Program-made: the position numbers and the translations under genes
Notes under the pieces: model-generated
Told to the model about the DNA's origin: nothing
Databases searched by the model: none
The model's input: the letters and a program-made list of their open reading frames with translations, nothing else
Assembly (NCBI GenBank): GCA_964480725.1
Contig: CAYZQO010000033.1
Coordinates: 1 to 64,000, forward strand
Reading direction: 5' to 3'
DNA length: 64,000 nucleotides
From: JAFGBI01 sp964480725
Lineage (GTDB): Bacteria > Myxococcota_A > Polyangia > Polyangiales > Polyangiaceae
Part shown: positions 26,549-33,371 of the stretch, piece by piece
How positions within the stretch are numbered: position 1 is the stretch's first letter
Layout: each line of letters begins with the position of its first letter

Positions 26549-27443
26549 CGAACGCCCCCTCCGCCCCGGAGCGGGCCGTCCAGCCGGAACCGGGCGGCGT
26601 CGCCGCGCGGACGACGTCCAGCGCCTGCCGAACGGCAGCCACGTCGTGCACCCGGAGCACGCTCACGCCCCGATCCGCCCCGAGGAGGCAGGCCGCGATA
26701 GTGCCCCCTAGCCGGTCATCCGGAGCGCTCCCGTCCACCGCAGAAATAAACGACTTGCGGCCCGGGCCGAGCACGACGCGCGCGCCCGTCGCCACCAGTT
26801 CCGGGAGCCGTTGGAGGAGCTCGAAGCTCTGGGCCGCGTTCTTGGCGAAGCCGAGCCCCGGGTCGAGCAGCACTCGGTCCTCGGGCAGCCCAGCACGGGT
26901 CGCTCGCTCCCTTGCGTCCCTCCACTCCCCGATGACCTCGGCCGCGACGTCCCGGAAGCCTGCCTCTGGGTACTCCGAGAACCCGGCCATCGAGCCCAAC
27001 GCCCCGCGGCTGTGCATGAGGATGAGCGCCGCCCCCCGACGCGCCGTGACCACCGCCAGGTCCGGGTCGGCTAGGCAAGAGACGTCATTGATGACGTGAG
27101 CCCCGAGGGAGAGGGCGTGCTCGGCAACCCGCGGACAGGTGGTGTCGACGCTGACCCAGGCCCCGAGGGAGAGGGCGAACCGCAGGACGGGGTCCAGGCG
27201 GCAGATCTGCTCGTCCGCGCCCACGGGACTGGCGCCAGGACGGGACGATTCGGCGCCGATGTCGATGATGTCGGCCCCGGCTGTCAGCAATTCCCGCACG
27301 CGCGCCTCCGCCGCCGCGACGGTCGTGTAACGCCCCCCGTCGAAGAAAGAGTCCGGCGTTACGTTGAGAACCCCCATCAGCGCGGCTCCGCGCTCCCGTC
27401 TCGCTCGATCGATGGCGCCGATGACTCCGCCCACGGTCCTCAC
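26541..27443 (-). CDS. folP: Dihydropteroate synthase
   Basis: 300 residues. Condenses p-aminobenzoate with dihydropterin pyrophosphate in folate synthesis. Signatures: MGVLNVTPDSFFDGGRY, DIIDIGAESSRPGASPV, WVSVDTTCPRVAEHAL, HVINDVSC, LLDPGLGFAKNAAQSFELL, VLGPGRKSFIS and VLRVHDV. GTG start at 27443. Its stop overlaps the cdaA start by eight bases, making folP the first gene of a folP-cdaA-cdaR operon, an arrangement seen in other deltaproteobacterial-type genomes. Confidence 0.94.
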   Translation of the reverse strand: MRTVGGVIGAIDRARRERGAALMGVLNVTPDSFFDGGRYTTVAAAEARVRELLTAGADIIDIGAESSRPGASPVGADEQICRLDPVLRFALSLGAWVSVDTTCPRVAEHALSLGAHVINDVSCLADPDLAVVTARRGAALILMHSRGALGSMAGFSEYPEAGFRDVAAEVIGEWRDARERATRAGLPEDRVLLDPGLGFAKNAAQSFELLQRLPELVATGARVVLGPGRKSFISAVDGSAPDDRLGGTIAACLLGADRGVSVLRVHDVAAVRQALDVVRAATPPGSGWTARSGAEGAFDA

Positions 27444-27464
27444 GCGTAGCTAGAACGCTGCGTT

Positions 27465-27556
27465 TTGACGCACGAAGATGCCATTTCGGCTCAGGGCGGC
27501 CGTCGCGTCGGCCGGGATTGCGTGTTGCAGCGGACGAAATGGGTCGCTAGCGTCAA
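27465..27556. promoter_or_regulatory. Divergent folP/pgpH intergenic region with nested inverted repeats
   Basis: Two pairs of arms point at each other: TTGACGC (27465-27471) with GCGTCAA (27550-27556), and inside them CCATTTCG (27481-27488) with CGAAATGG (27535-27542). Each TTGACG could be a -35 element for the gene on its far side, although no convincing -10 is seen at the right spacing. The symmetry suggests one regulator controlling both the synthase operon and the phosphodiesterase; this is inference. Confidence 0.4.
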
Positions 27557-27592
27557 TGACCGCGGCGCGCGCCGCCGCCGGCGAGATCCCAG

Positions 27593-29515
27593 ATGCTGCG
27601 CACGCGGGTTCGGGCTGATCCGATCGCGGGGCTCGTGATGAGCCTCCTGTTCGCGGCGTTCCTGACGCTGGTTCAGGCCGGGGACCGCTTCGTGGAAGCC
27701 TGGACCCCGAGGTACGGCCAGGTCGCGGCCACCACCCTGCGGGTCCCCTACGGGCCCCGCCTGGTTCGGACCGGATCCCGGATGCGGCTCCAATTCGAGG
27801 AGCGCCGGACGGTGGTGGCGCGAGGGACGGTGCTCCAAGCGGACAGGCCCAGCCACCAGGCGGCGTATCTGCTGGAGACGGAGCTGCGTGGGGGAGGCGC
27901 CACCGCCCGCCTCGGGGCCGTCTTCGTGCTCCTCTTTGCGCTGACGCTCGCCCTGACGGCCTACCTCCGCCGGTTCGCCCAGAACCGAATGCGCCTGCTC
28001 CGGATGCAGGTCGGACTGCTGGTGGCGATGGGCATACTGGCCGTCGCCGCCAAGGGATTGATCCTCTTCACCGGGCTGCCAGCGTTGTGGATCCCGGTCG
28101 CCACGGTCCCGCTCCTGGTCGCGACCGCCTTCGACCGCCGGACCGCTTCCATCGTCGCCGTGGTGATGGCGTTCATCGTGGCGTCGCAGCTGCAGTTCGA
28201 CCTGGTCTTCCTGTGCGTGCTCATCGCCCGGGGGATGGCGTCGACGCTGCTGTACGTGGGCCGCAAGGCCTCTCGGCAGGTGGTCGGGGCAGGGCTGTTG
28301 GCCGGCCTCTGCGCCGCGGCCATCGATGTCGCGATCGTGACAACCTTCGAGGGACGCTTCGACGTGGCAGCGGACCTCGCCAGGCCCCTCGAGTCCGAGC
28401 TCATCGCCTGCATCGGAGGCGGGATTGGAGCCGGCTTCCTGGCCGCTGCGCTCCGAGCCCCCGCCGAGCGGTTGCTCGGCAACGTGCCGCGCGAGCGGCT
28501 CCTAGAGCTCCAGGATCTCTCGCAACCGCTGCTGCTGCGGCTCGCGCGGGAGGCTCCGGGGACCTTCGAGCACTCGCGCTCGATGGCGAACCTCGCCGAG
28601 CAGGCGGCGAGCGCGATCGGTGCCGACGCGCTCCTCACCCGGATCGGGGCCTACTACCACGACCTCGGCAAGGTGGCGCAGCCCAAGTACTTCGTCGAGA
28701 ACCTACTCCCAGACGACGCGTCGCCGCACGAGGAGCTCGAGCCGGAGGTGAGCGCCGACGCGATCATGGCCCATGTGGTGGTGGGCGCGAAGATGCTGCG
28801 CGAAGGCGGCATCCCGGAGCCGGTCGTCGAGTTCAGCTACACCCACCACGGGACCGGGCTCATCGAGTATTTCTGGAACAAGTGCCAGCAGCAGGGGAAC
28901 CCTCGCGGCCTCGTCCCGGCGGACTTCACCTATCCGGGGATGAAGCCGCAGACGAAGGAGACGGCTATTCTGATGCTGGTGGATTCCATCGAGGCCGCGT
29001 CACGCACGGTCGAGAAGCCATCCCGGGCCCAGTTCTCCCAGGTGATCCAGCGCATCGTGTTCACCAAGCTCGAGCAGGGTCAGCTCGACGAGTGCGGGCT
29101 CGAACTCGCGGAGCTCCGGACCATCACGACGCGGATGACCGACACCCTGGTCAACATGTACCACCACCGGATCAAGTATCAGTGGCAGGTGCAGCGCGCG
29201 GAGGAGTTCGGCGTGCCCTCCCGGGCCGTCCGCGGCTCCTCGCCGGAGATCGAGGTCGGGAGCGCGCTGATGACGATGCCCCCGGTGGCACCTGCTCCGA
29301 CCGAGCCAACAACGGCCGAGGACTCCACCGTGTCGCGGATCGTCGAGACGCGCCGCGCCCCGGCGAACGCCGCCCGGGAGCCGGCCGCGGCCGGCGAGCG
29401 GCCGGCCGCGCCACCCCCTTCCGTCGAGACAGCTCGCCCCGAGCTGCCCCGGGTGGGGCCGAAGACGGACGGTGAGTCCGGACCAGAGAATCCCCGCGCC
29501 AAGCGCCTGCGCTGA
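27593..29515 (+). CDS. PgpH-like 7TM-HD c-di-AMP phosphodiesterase
   Basis: 640 residues. The N-terminal part is shorter than in PgpH: a periplasmic segment between the first two helices, then a 7TM region to about residue 290 (7TMR-HD type). A cytoplasmic HD domain follows (about 300-480) with HSRSMANLAEQAA, YYHDLGKVAQPKYFVEN, ILMLVDSIEAASRTV and THHGTGLIEYFW, which carry the metal-binding His and Asp residues of the PgpH family. A ~110-residue Pro/Ala tail ends the protein. PgpH enzymes cleave c-di-AMP to pApA. It is divergent from folP-cdaA-cdaR, so synthesis and breakdown genes are side by side. Confidence 0.92.
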   Translation: MLRTRVRADPIAGLVMSLLFAAFLTLVQAGDRFVEAWTPRYGQVAATTLRVPYGPRLVRTGSRMRLQFEERRTVVARGTVLQADRPSHQAAYLLETELRGGGATARLGAVFVLLFALTLALTAYLRRFAQNRMRLLRMQVGLLVAMGILAVAAKGLILFTGLPALWIPVATVPLLVATAFDRRTASIVAVVMAFIVASQLQFDLVFLCVLIARGMASTLLYVGRKASRQVVGAGLLAGLCAAAIDVAIVTTFEGRFDVAADLARPLESELIACIGGGIGAGFLAAALRAPAERLLGNVPRERLLELQDLSQPLLLRLAREAPGTFEHSRSMANLAEQAASAIGADALLTRIGAYYHDLGKVAQPKYFVENLLPDDASPHEELEPEVSADAIMAHVVVGAKMLREGGIPEPVVEFSYTHHGTGLIEYFWNKCQQQGNPRGLVPADFTYPGMKPQTKETAILMLVDSIEAASRTVEKPSRAQFSQVIQRIVFTKLEQGQLDECGLELAELRTITTRMTDTLVNMYHHRIKYQWQVQRAEEFGVPSRAVRGSSPEIEVGSALMTMPPVAPAPTEPTTAEDSTVSRIVETRRAPANAAREPAAAGERPAAPPPSVETARPELPRVGPKTDGESGPENPRAKRLR

Positions 29516-29562
29516 AGCGCCAACGCTCCGGGGTCGGAGGATTCCCGAGACGGGCGAGTCTT

Positions 29563-29590
29563 CCCCCGGGTGGGCCACCACCCGCGGGGG
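29563..29590. terminator. Candidate bidirectional terminator
   Basis: CCCCC-GGGTGG (29563-29573) pairs with CCACCC (78-83) and GGGGG (86-90) across the loop GCCA, with a two-base GC bulge. It lies between the convergent pgpH-like and NamZ genes. There is no T tract, so termination is likely but not certain. Confidence 0.5.
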
Positions 29591-29603
29591 GTGACGGCGT
29601 TCC

Positions 29604-30824
29604 TCAGGCCATCGCCTTCTCGAGCCTTGCCTCGGCGTCCCGGACCACGTCACCCCAGTCGGCGGGCACCGGCGTCGTGAGCGCCACCACCTCCTCCGGA
29701 GTCGCGTCGGCGGTGATCGCCTCCCGGGCCTCGGCGGAGCCGGTCAACAGGTCGAACGCCGGGATCTCGGCTTCGAACTCGTACGGGGTGACCGAGAAGG
29801 CGAAGGCGTCCCTCGCCTGCAGCCGCGCCAAGGTGAGCAGGCGCAGGTAGGTCGCCACCGGGCGAAACAGGGCGACGTTGGTGACGTGCAGCATCACCCC
29901 GTGGCACGGCTGTCCCTGGTGCTTGTCGAACCAGGGGCGGAAGCTCACCGGTCGCACCAGGGCGCCAGGGGTGCCAATCTCGTTCATGGAGGCGGCGAGC
30001 TGGGGCCCGTTCAGGAAGGGCGCGCCGACCACCCGGAACGGCACGGTCGTCCCTCGGCCCTCGGAGAGGTTCGTCCCCTCGACGAGGCAAGCCCCGGGGT
30101 AAACGAGCGCGGTCTCCAGGGTGGGCATGTTGGGCGACGGCATCACGAACGGCCGACCCCAAGCCTCGGCGGTCCGGTGGCGCTCCCATCCCTCTACCGG
30201 CACCACCGACAGCGCGCCGTCGGGGCCGAGGGACAGCCCGTCGCGGGCGAAGCAGTGGACGACGAGCTCCCCGAGCGTCAGCGAATGCCGGACGGGCACG
30301 GGCTCCAGGCCGACGAACGAAAGGTAGCTCTCGCGCTGAGGCCGCCCCTCCGCGCTCCCCGGATCGCCCGAGATCGGGTTGGGGCGATCGAGGATGACCG
30401 TGTGCACCGCCGCCGCCTGGGCCGCCCGCGCGGAGAGCAACGCCGTCCAGACGTATGTGTAGTAGCGACTCCCTACGTCGGCCAGATCGACGAGCAGCAC
30501 GTCCATCGCCGCGAGCTGCTCGGGCGTCGGCGCCAGCGACGCCTTCGTCGTGCCGTAGAGGCTGACCACGGGCGCCGCGGCCTCGCGCGCTTCGTCGGTG
30601 CTACCGACCACCGGCTCCTGCGCCTGCGCGAGGCCGCTGAGCCCGTGTTCGGGGGTGAACACCGTGACCGGGCTGACACCAAGCTCCTCGAGCACGGTGA
30701 GCGCGGTGCGCGCGCGACGATCCACCGCGGCTGCGTGGGTGAGCACGCCCACCCGTTGGTTGCGGAGTCGCCGCCGCAGGGTCGACAGTTGGCTGTTGAA
30801 GAGCTGGTCGAGTCCGCAGAGCAT
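29604..30824 (-). CDS. DUF1343/NamZ-family exo-beta-N-acetylmuramidase
   Basis: 406 residues. Matches DUF1343, whose B. subtilis member NamZ removes terminal MurNAc from peptidoglycan fragments. Typical motifs are VGVLTHAAAVDRR, TVFTPEHGLSG, VVSLYGTTKASLAPTPEQL, LLVDLADVGSRYYTYVWT, ILDRPNPISGD, SPNMPTLETALVYPGACLVEGTNLSEGRGTT (Glu/Asn/Arg site), and FRPWFDKHQGQPCHGV. There is no signal peptide, so it should act in the cytoplasm on imported muropeptides. The ATG at 30824 is 110 bases from the divergent sigma-54 regulator. Confidence 0.92.
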   Translation of the reverse strand: MLCGLDQLFNSQLSTLRRRLRNQRVGVLTHAAAVDRRARTALTVLEELGVSPVTVFTPEHGLSGLAQAQEPVVGSTDEAREAAAPVVSLYGTTKASLAPTPEQLAAMDVLLVDLADVGSRYYTYVWTALLSARAAQAAAVHTVILDRPNPISGDPGSAEGRPQRESYLSFVGLEPVPVRHSLTLGELVVHCFARDGLSLGPDGALSVVPVEGWERHRTAEAWGRPFVMPSPNMPTLETALVYPGACLVEGTNLSEGRGTTVPFRVVGAPFLNGPQLAASMNEIGTPGALVRPVSFRPWFDKHQGQPCHGVMLHVTNVALFRPVATYLRLLTLARLQARDAFAFSVTPYEFEAEIPAFDLLTGSAEAREAITADATPEEVVALTTPVPADWGDVVRDAEARLEKAMA

Positions 30825-30895
30825 GGGAGGGCTCCTCGCTAGCAGATTCGGACGCGAGCGTCGCCTCGGCAGCTTCTGTGCCGGATCCGCAACAG

Positions 30896-30925
30896 TTGCG
30901 GAGCCGGTCGGTTGGGGCTTATACT
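30896..30925 (+). promoter_or_regulatory. Weak promoter candidate abutting the NtrC-type gene
   Basis: TTGCGG (30896-30901), an 18-base spacer and TATACT (30920-30925). The start codon GTG at 30935 would fall only a few bases after the transcription start, and no ribosome-binding site is seen, so the message could be leaderless. The -35 match is poor. Confidence 0.3.
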
Positions 30926-30934
30926 TCTTGCACA

Positions 30935-32299
30935 GTGCGCCGGGTCCTGGTGGTCGACGACGAGGAGAACCTCCGCGTGGTGCTGCGCACCCTGCTGCGC
31001 CGCCACGGCTATGAGGTGGAAACCGCTTCGAGCGGCGAGGAGGCGCTCGCGCTCGTCGACGGGTTCGGCCCCGACTACGTGCTCACCGACGTGCGCATGC
31101 CGAAGATGGGCGGGCTCGACCTCTTGGCGACGCTCCGCGCGAAGGGCAACGACGCCACCGTGATCGTGATGAGCGCCTACGGCAACCTCGATCTGGCCAT
31201 CGAGGCGATGAAGGCGGGCGCCTACGACTACGTCCAGAAACCCTTCAAGGCGGACGAGATCGTGCTGGCGCTCCGCAAAGCCGAGGAGCGCGAGTCCCTC
31301 CGCCGCGAGAACCGCGCGCTGCGCGAGGAGGTCCGCAAGGAGAACCGGTTCGAGGACATCCTGGCGAAGAGCGCGAAGATGCAGGAGATCTTTCGTACCA
31401 TCGCCAAGGTCGCCGACTTCAAAACCACCGTCCTCATCACCGGGGAGAGCGGGGTCGGCAAGGAACTCGTGGCGCGCGCCCTGCACCGCCGCAGCAGCCG
31501 TGGCGGGGGGAACTTCGTCGCCGTAAACTGCGGGGCGATCCCGGAGAACCTGCTCGAGAGCGAGCTGTTCGGCCACCGCAAGGGCGCCTTCACGGACGCC
31601 GTGCAGGATCGCCGGGGCCTGTTCGAGGAGGCGAGCGGTGGCTCGCTGTTCCTCGACGAGATCGGCGAGCTGCCGCTGGGGCTGCAGGTCAAGCTGCTGC
31701 GCGTGCTCGAGGACGAGAAGATCCGGCGGCTCGGCGACTCGCGAGACATCCAGGTGGACGTCCGCATCGTGACCGCCACCCACCGTGACCTGACCGCGGA
31801 GGTCAAGGCGGGGCGTTTCCGCGAGGATCTCTTCTACCGCCTGAACGTGCTACCGATCCACGTCCCGCCGCTGCGCGAACGGCGCGAGGACATCCCCCTG
31901 CTCATCGACCACTTCGTGGAGCGGAACAACGGCCGCCTCCGCACCGCGGTCCGTGGTCTCGACACGGAGGCGCGACGGCTGCTCTACGAGTACTCGTGGC
32001 CCGGCAACGTGCGCGAGCTCGAGAACACGATCGAGCGGGCGATGGTGCTCACCGAGGGCGACCTCGTCACCGCCACCGACCTGCCCGAGCGGGTGCGCGA
32101 CGCGCGCGATCCGGTGCAGATGCAGCTCGCGAGCGGGGAGCTCAGCGTCAAGAAGACGACGCGCATCATCGAGGAGCTCCTCATCCGACGTGCCCTGACC
32201 AAGACCAAGGGCAACCGCACGCGCGCCGCCGAGCTTCTCGAGATCAGCCACCGCGCACTGCTCTACAAGCTCAAGGACTACCAGATCACCGACCTCTGA
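30935..32299 (+). CDS. NtrC-family sigma-54 response regulator
   Basis: 454 residues. Receiver domain (1-115) with phospho-acceptor D52 in LTDVRMPKMGG and the conserved Lys in YVQKPF. The AAA+ sigma-54 activator domain (about 140-375) has Walker A GESGVGKEL, Walker B FLDEIGELP and R-finger region FREDLFYRLNVLPIHVPPLRER. The sigma-54 contact loop reads KGAFTDA where GAFTGA is usual. The C-terminal Fis-type HTH is TRAAELLEISHRALLYKLKDY. GTG 30935 is chosen because the receiver then starts as in the family (RRVLVVDDE). No sensor kinase is adjacent. Confidence 0.94.
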   Translation: MRRVLVVDDEENLRVVLRTLLRRHGYEVETASSGEEALALVDGFGPDYVLTDVRMPKMGGLDLLATLRAKGNDATVIVMSAYGNLDLAIEAMKAGAYDYVQKPFKADEIVLALRKAEERESLRRENRALREEVRKENRFEDILAKSAKMQEIFRTIAKVADFKTTVLITGESGVGKELVARALHRRSSRGGGNFVAVNCGAIPENLLESELFGHRKGAFTDAVQDRRGLFEEASGGSLFLDEIGELPLGLQVKLLRVLEDEKIRRLGDSRDIQVDVRIVTATHRDLTAEVKAGRFREDLFYRLNVLPIHVPPLRERREDIPLLIDHFVERNNGRLRTAVRGLDTEARRLLYEYSWPGNVRELENTIERAMVLTEGDLVTATDLPERVRDARDPVQMQLASGELSVKKTTRIIEELLIRRALTKTKGNRTRAAELLEISHRALLYKLKDYQITDL

Positions 32300-32537
32300 C
32301 CGGCGGCGCCGCGGGCCGCCGCCGGGCTCGGAAACTGCGACGCTGCTGGTCAGGCGCCGGGGGGCCACGGTACCTCCCCCTTGCCCACCACCTCGGCCGG
32401 GCGGGCTGGGCAGGAGGGGGCCCGGGGATGATTATGCCCGGGCTGAACCATTCCCCTCTGGCCCGCCATCGTCACTGGCCGCCGGGCAGGGGGGTAAGCC
32501 GGAGGGGGTTTGTCGTTCCTCGGACGAGTGGGATAGG

Positions 32538-33050
32538 ATGCGCCCCATGCGCACGGTATCTCTGTTGGGTTGCGTCGTCCTGTTGAGCGCCTGCGGGCCG
32601 AGCATGAAGCCCGACAAGCCGAAGACGGTGGACGAGATCCTCGACGAGCAAGAGCAGATTGCCTACGAGGCCGAGCAGGACGGTGACCGCGGCTACGCCG
32701 GGGACGACGATGGCGAGCTCGAGATCGATGAGAAGGCCAAGTGGGACGAGCGCCAGTCCGAGATCGAGCTCAAGCGGGCGGCCCGCTCGGCGTCGACCTG
32801 CCACGGCAGCATCCCCGAGGAGAAGCGCAAGGCCCAGCCGAAGGGAGAGGCGACGGTTGAGCTCGTGTTCGCCGCGAGCGGGAGCGTCAAGTCCGCGACC
32901 ATCTCGGCCCCGTTCGAAGGCACCGAGGTCGGCGCCTGCGCGCTCAGGGCGATGAAGGCCGTCATCGTCCCCAACTTCACCGGCCCCGATCACCCGGTGA
33001 CCTGGAAGGTCGACCTGTCGGGCGAGGCCGAAGAGGCGGCGAAGAAGTAG
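32538..33050 (+). CDS. Lipoprotein with TonB-C/AgmX-like domain
   Basis: 170 residues. Lipobox LLSAC at 15-19. An acidic, helical middle (VDEILDEQEQIAYEAEQDGD) precedes a ~85-residue C-terminal domain of the form CHGSIPEE...GEATVELVFAASGSVKSATI...GACALRAMKAVIVPNF, the layout of the TonB-C-like or AgmX C-terminal domains of myxobacteria. Its paired cysteines (CHGSI; GACAL) recur in that group. An alternative ATG at 32547 (three residues shorter) has AGGA eight bases upstream. Function unknown; envelope location likely. Confidence 0.8.
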   Translation: MRPMRTVSLLGCVVLLSACGPSMKPDKPKTVDEILDEQEQIAYEAEQDGDRGYAGDDDGELEIDEKAKWDERQSEIELKRAARSASTCHGSIPEEKRKAQPKGEATVELVFAASGSVKSATISAPFEGTEVGACALRAMKAVIVPNFTGPDHPVTWKVDLSGEAEEAAKK

Positions 33051-33071
33051 CTCCGCGCTGCGCGCCGACCG

Positions 33072-33275
33072 TCAGAGAAACCAGCAGCCGAGCACGACGA
33101 GCAACGACGCGAGTCCGACGGCGGCCATCGCGGCGATCTCCCACGGTCCGGTGCGCGGATCGGAGAAGCGCAGCTCGATCGACGCGAAGCGGACCGCCGC
33201 GCGTTGACGGGTGCCGCTCAGGGCCTGGTTGGCCGCGCGCAGCGCAGGATCGAGGAGGGGCTCGCCGTCGGGCAT
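33072..33275 (-). CDS. Small predicted tail-anchored membrane protein
   Basis: 67 residues from ATG 33275. The N-terminal half is polar (PLLDPALRAANQALSGTRQRAAVRF), and the C-terminal end is a single hydrophobic segment (WEIAAMAAVGLASLLVVLGCWFL) that reaches the last residue, as in tail-anchored proteins. No known family. It lies between two minus/plus neighbours and has plausible composition, but short length keeps confidence modest. Confidence 0.5.
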   Translation of the reverse strand: MPDGEPLLDPALRAANQALSGTRQRAAVRFASIELRFSDPRTGPWEIAAMAAVGLASLLVVLGCWFL

Positions 33276-33371
33276 CGCCCTTACCTCTAGCCGGATCGCG
33301 CGCGCCCTGTCGAGAGGCGTTCGTCGCCGCGCCGATCCGACCATTCGTTCAGGTGCGAACGGGTGCGAGGA

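Noticed and set aside
32300..32537. GC-rich hairpin (GGCGGC...GCCGCC) after the NtrC-type gene as a terminator
   Set aside because: No T tract and such pairings are expected by chance at this GC content.
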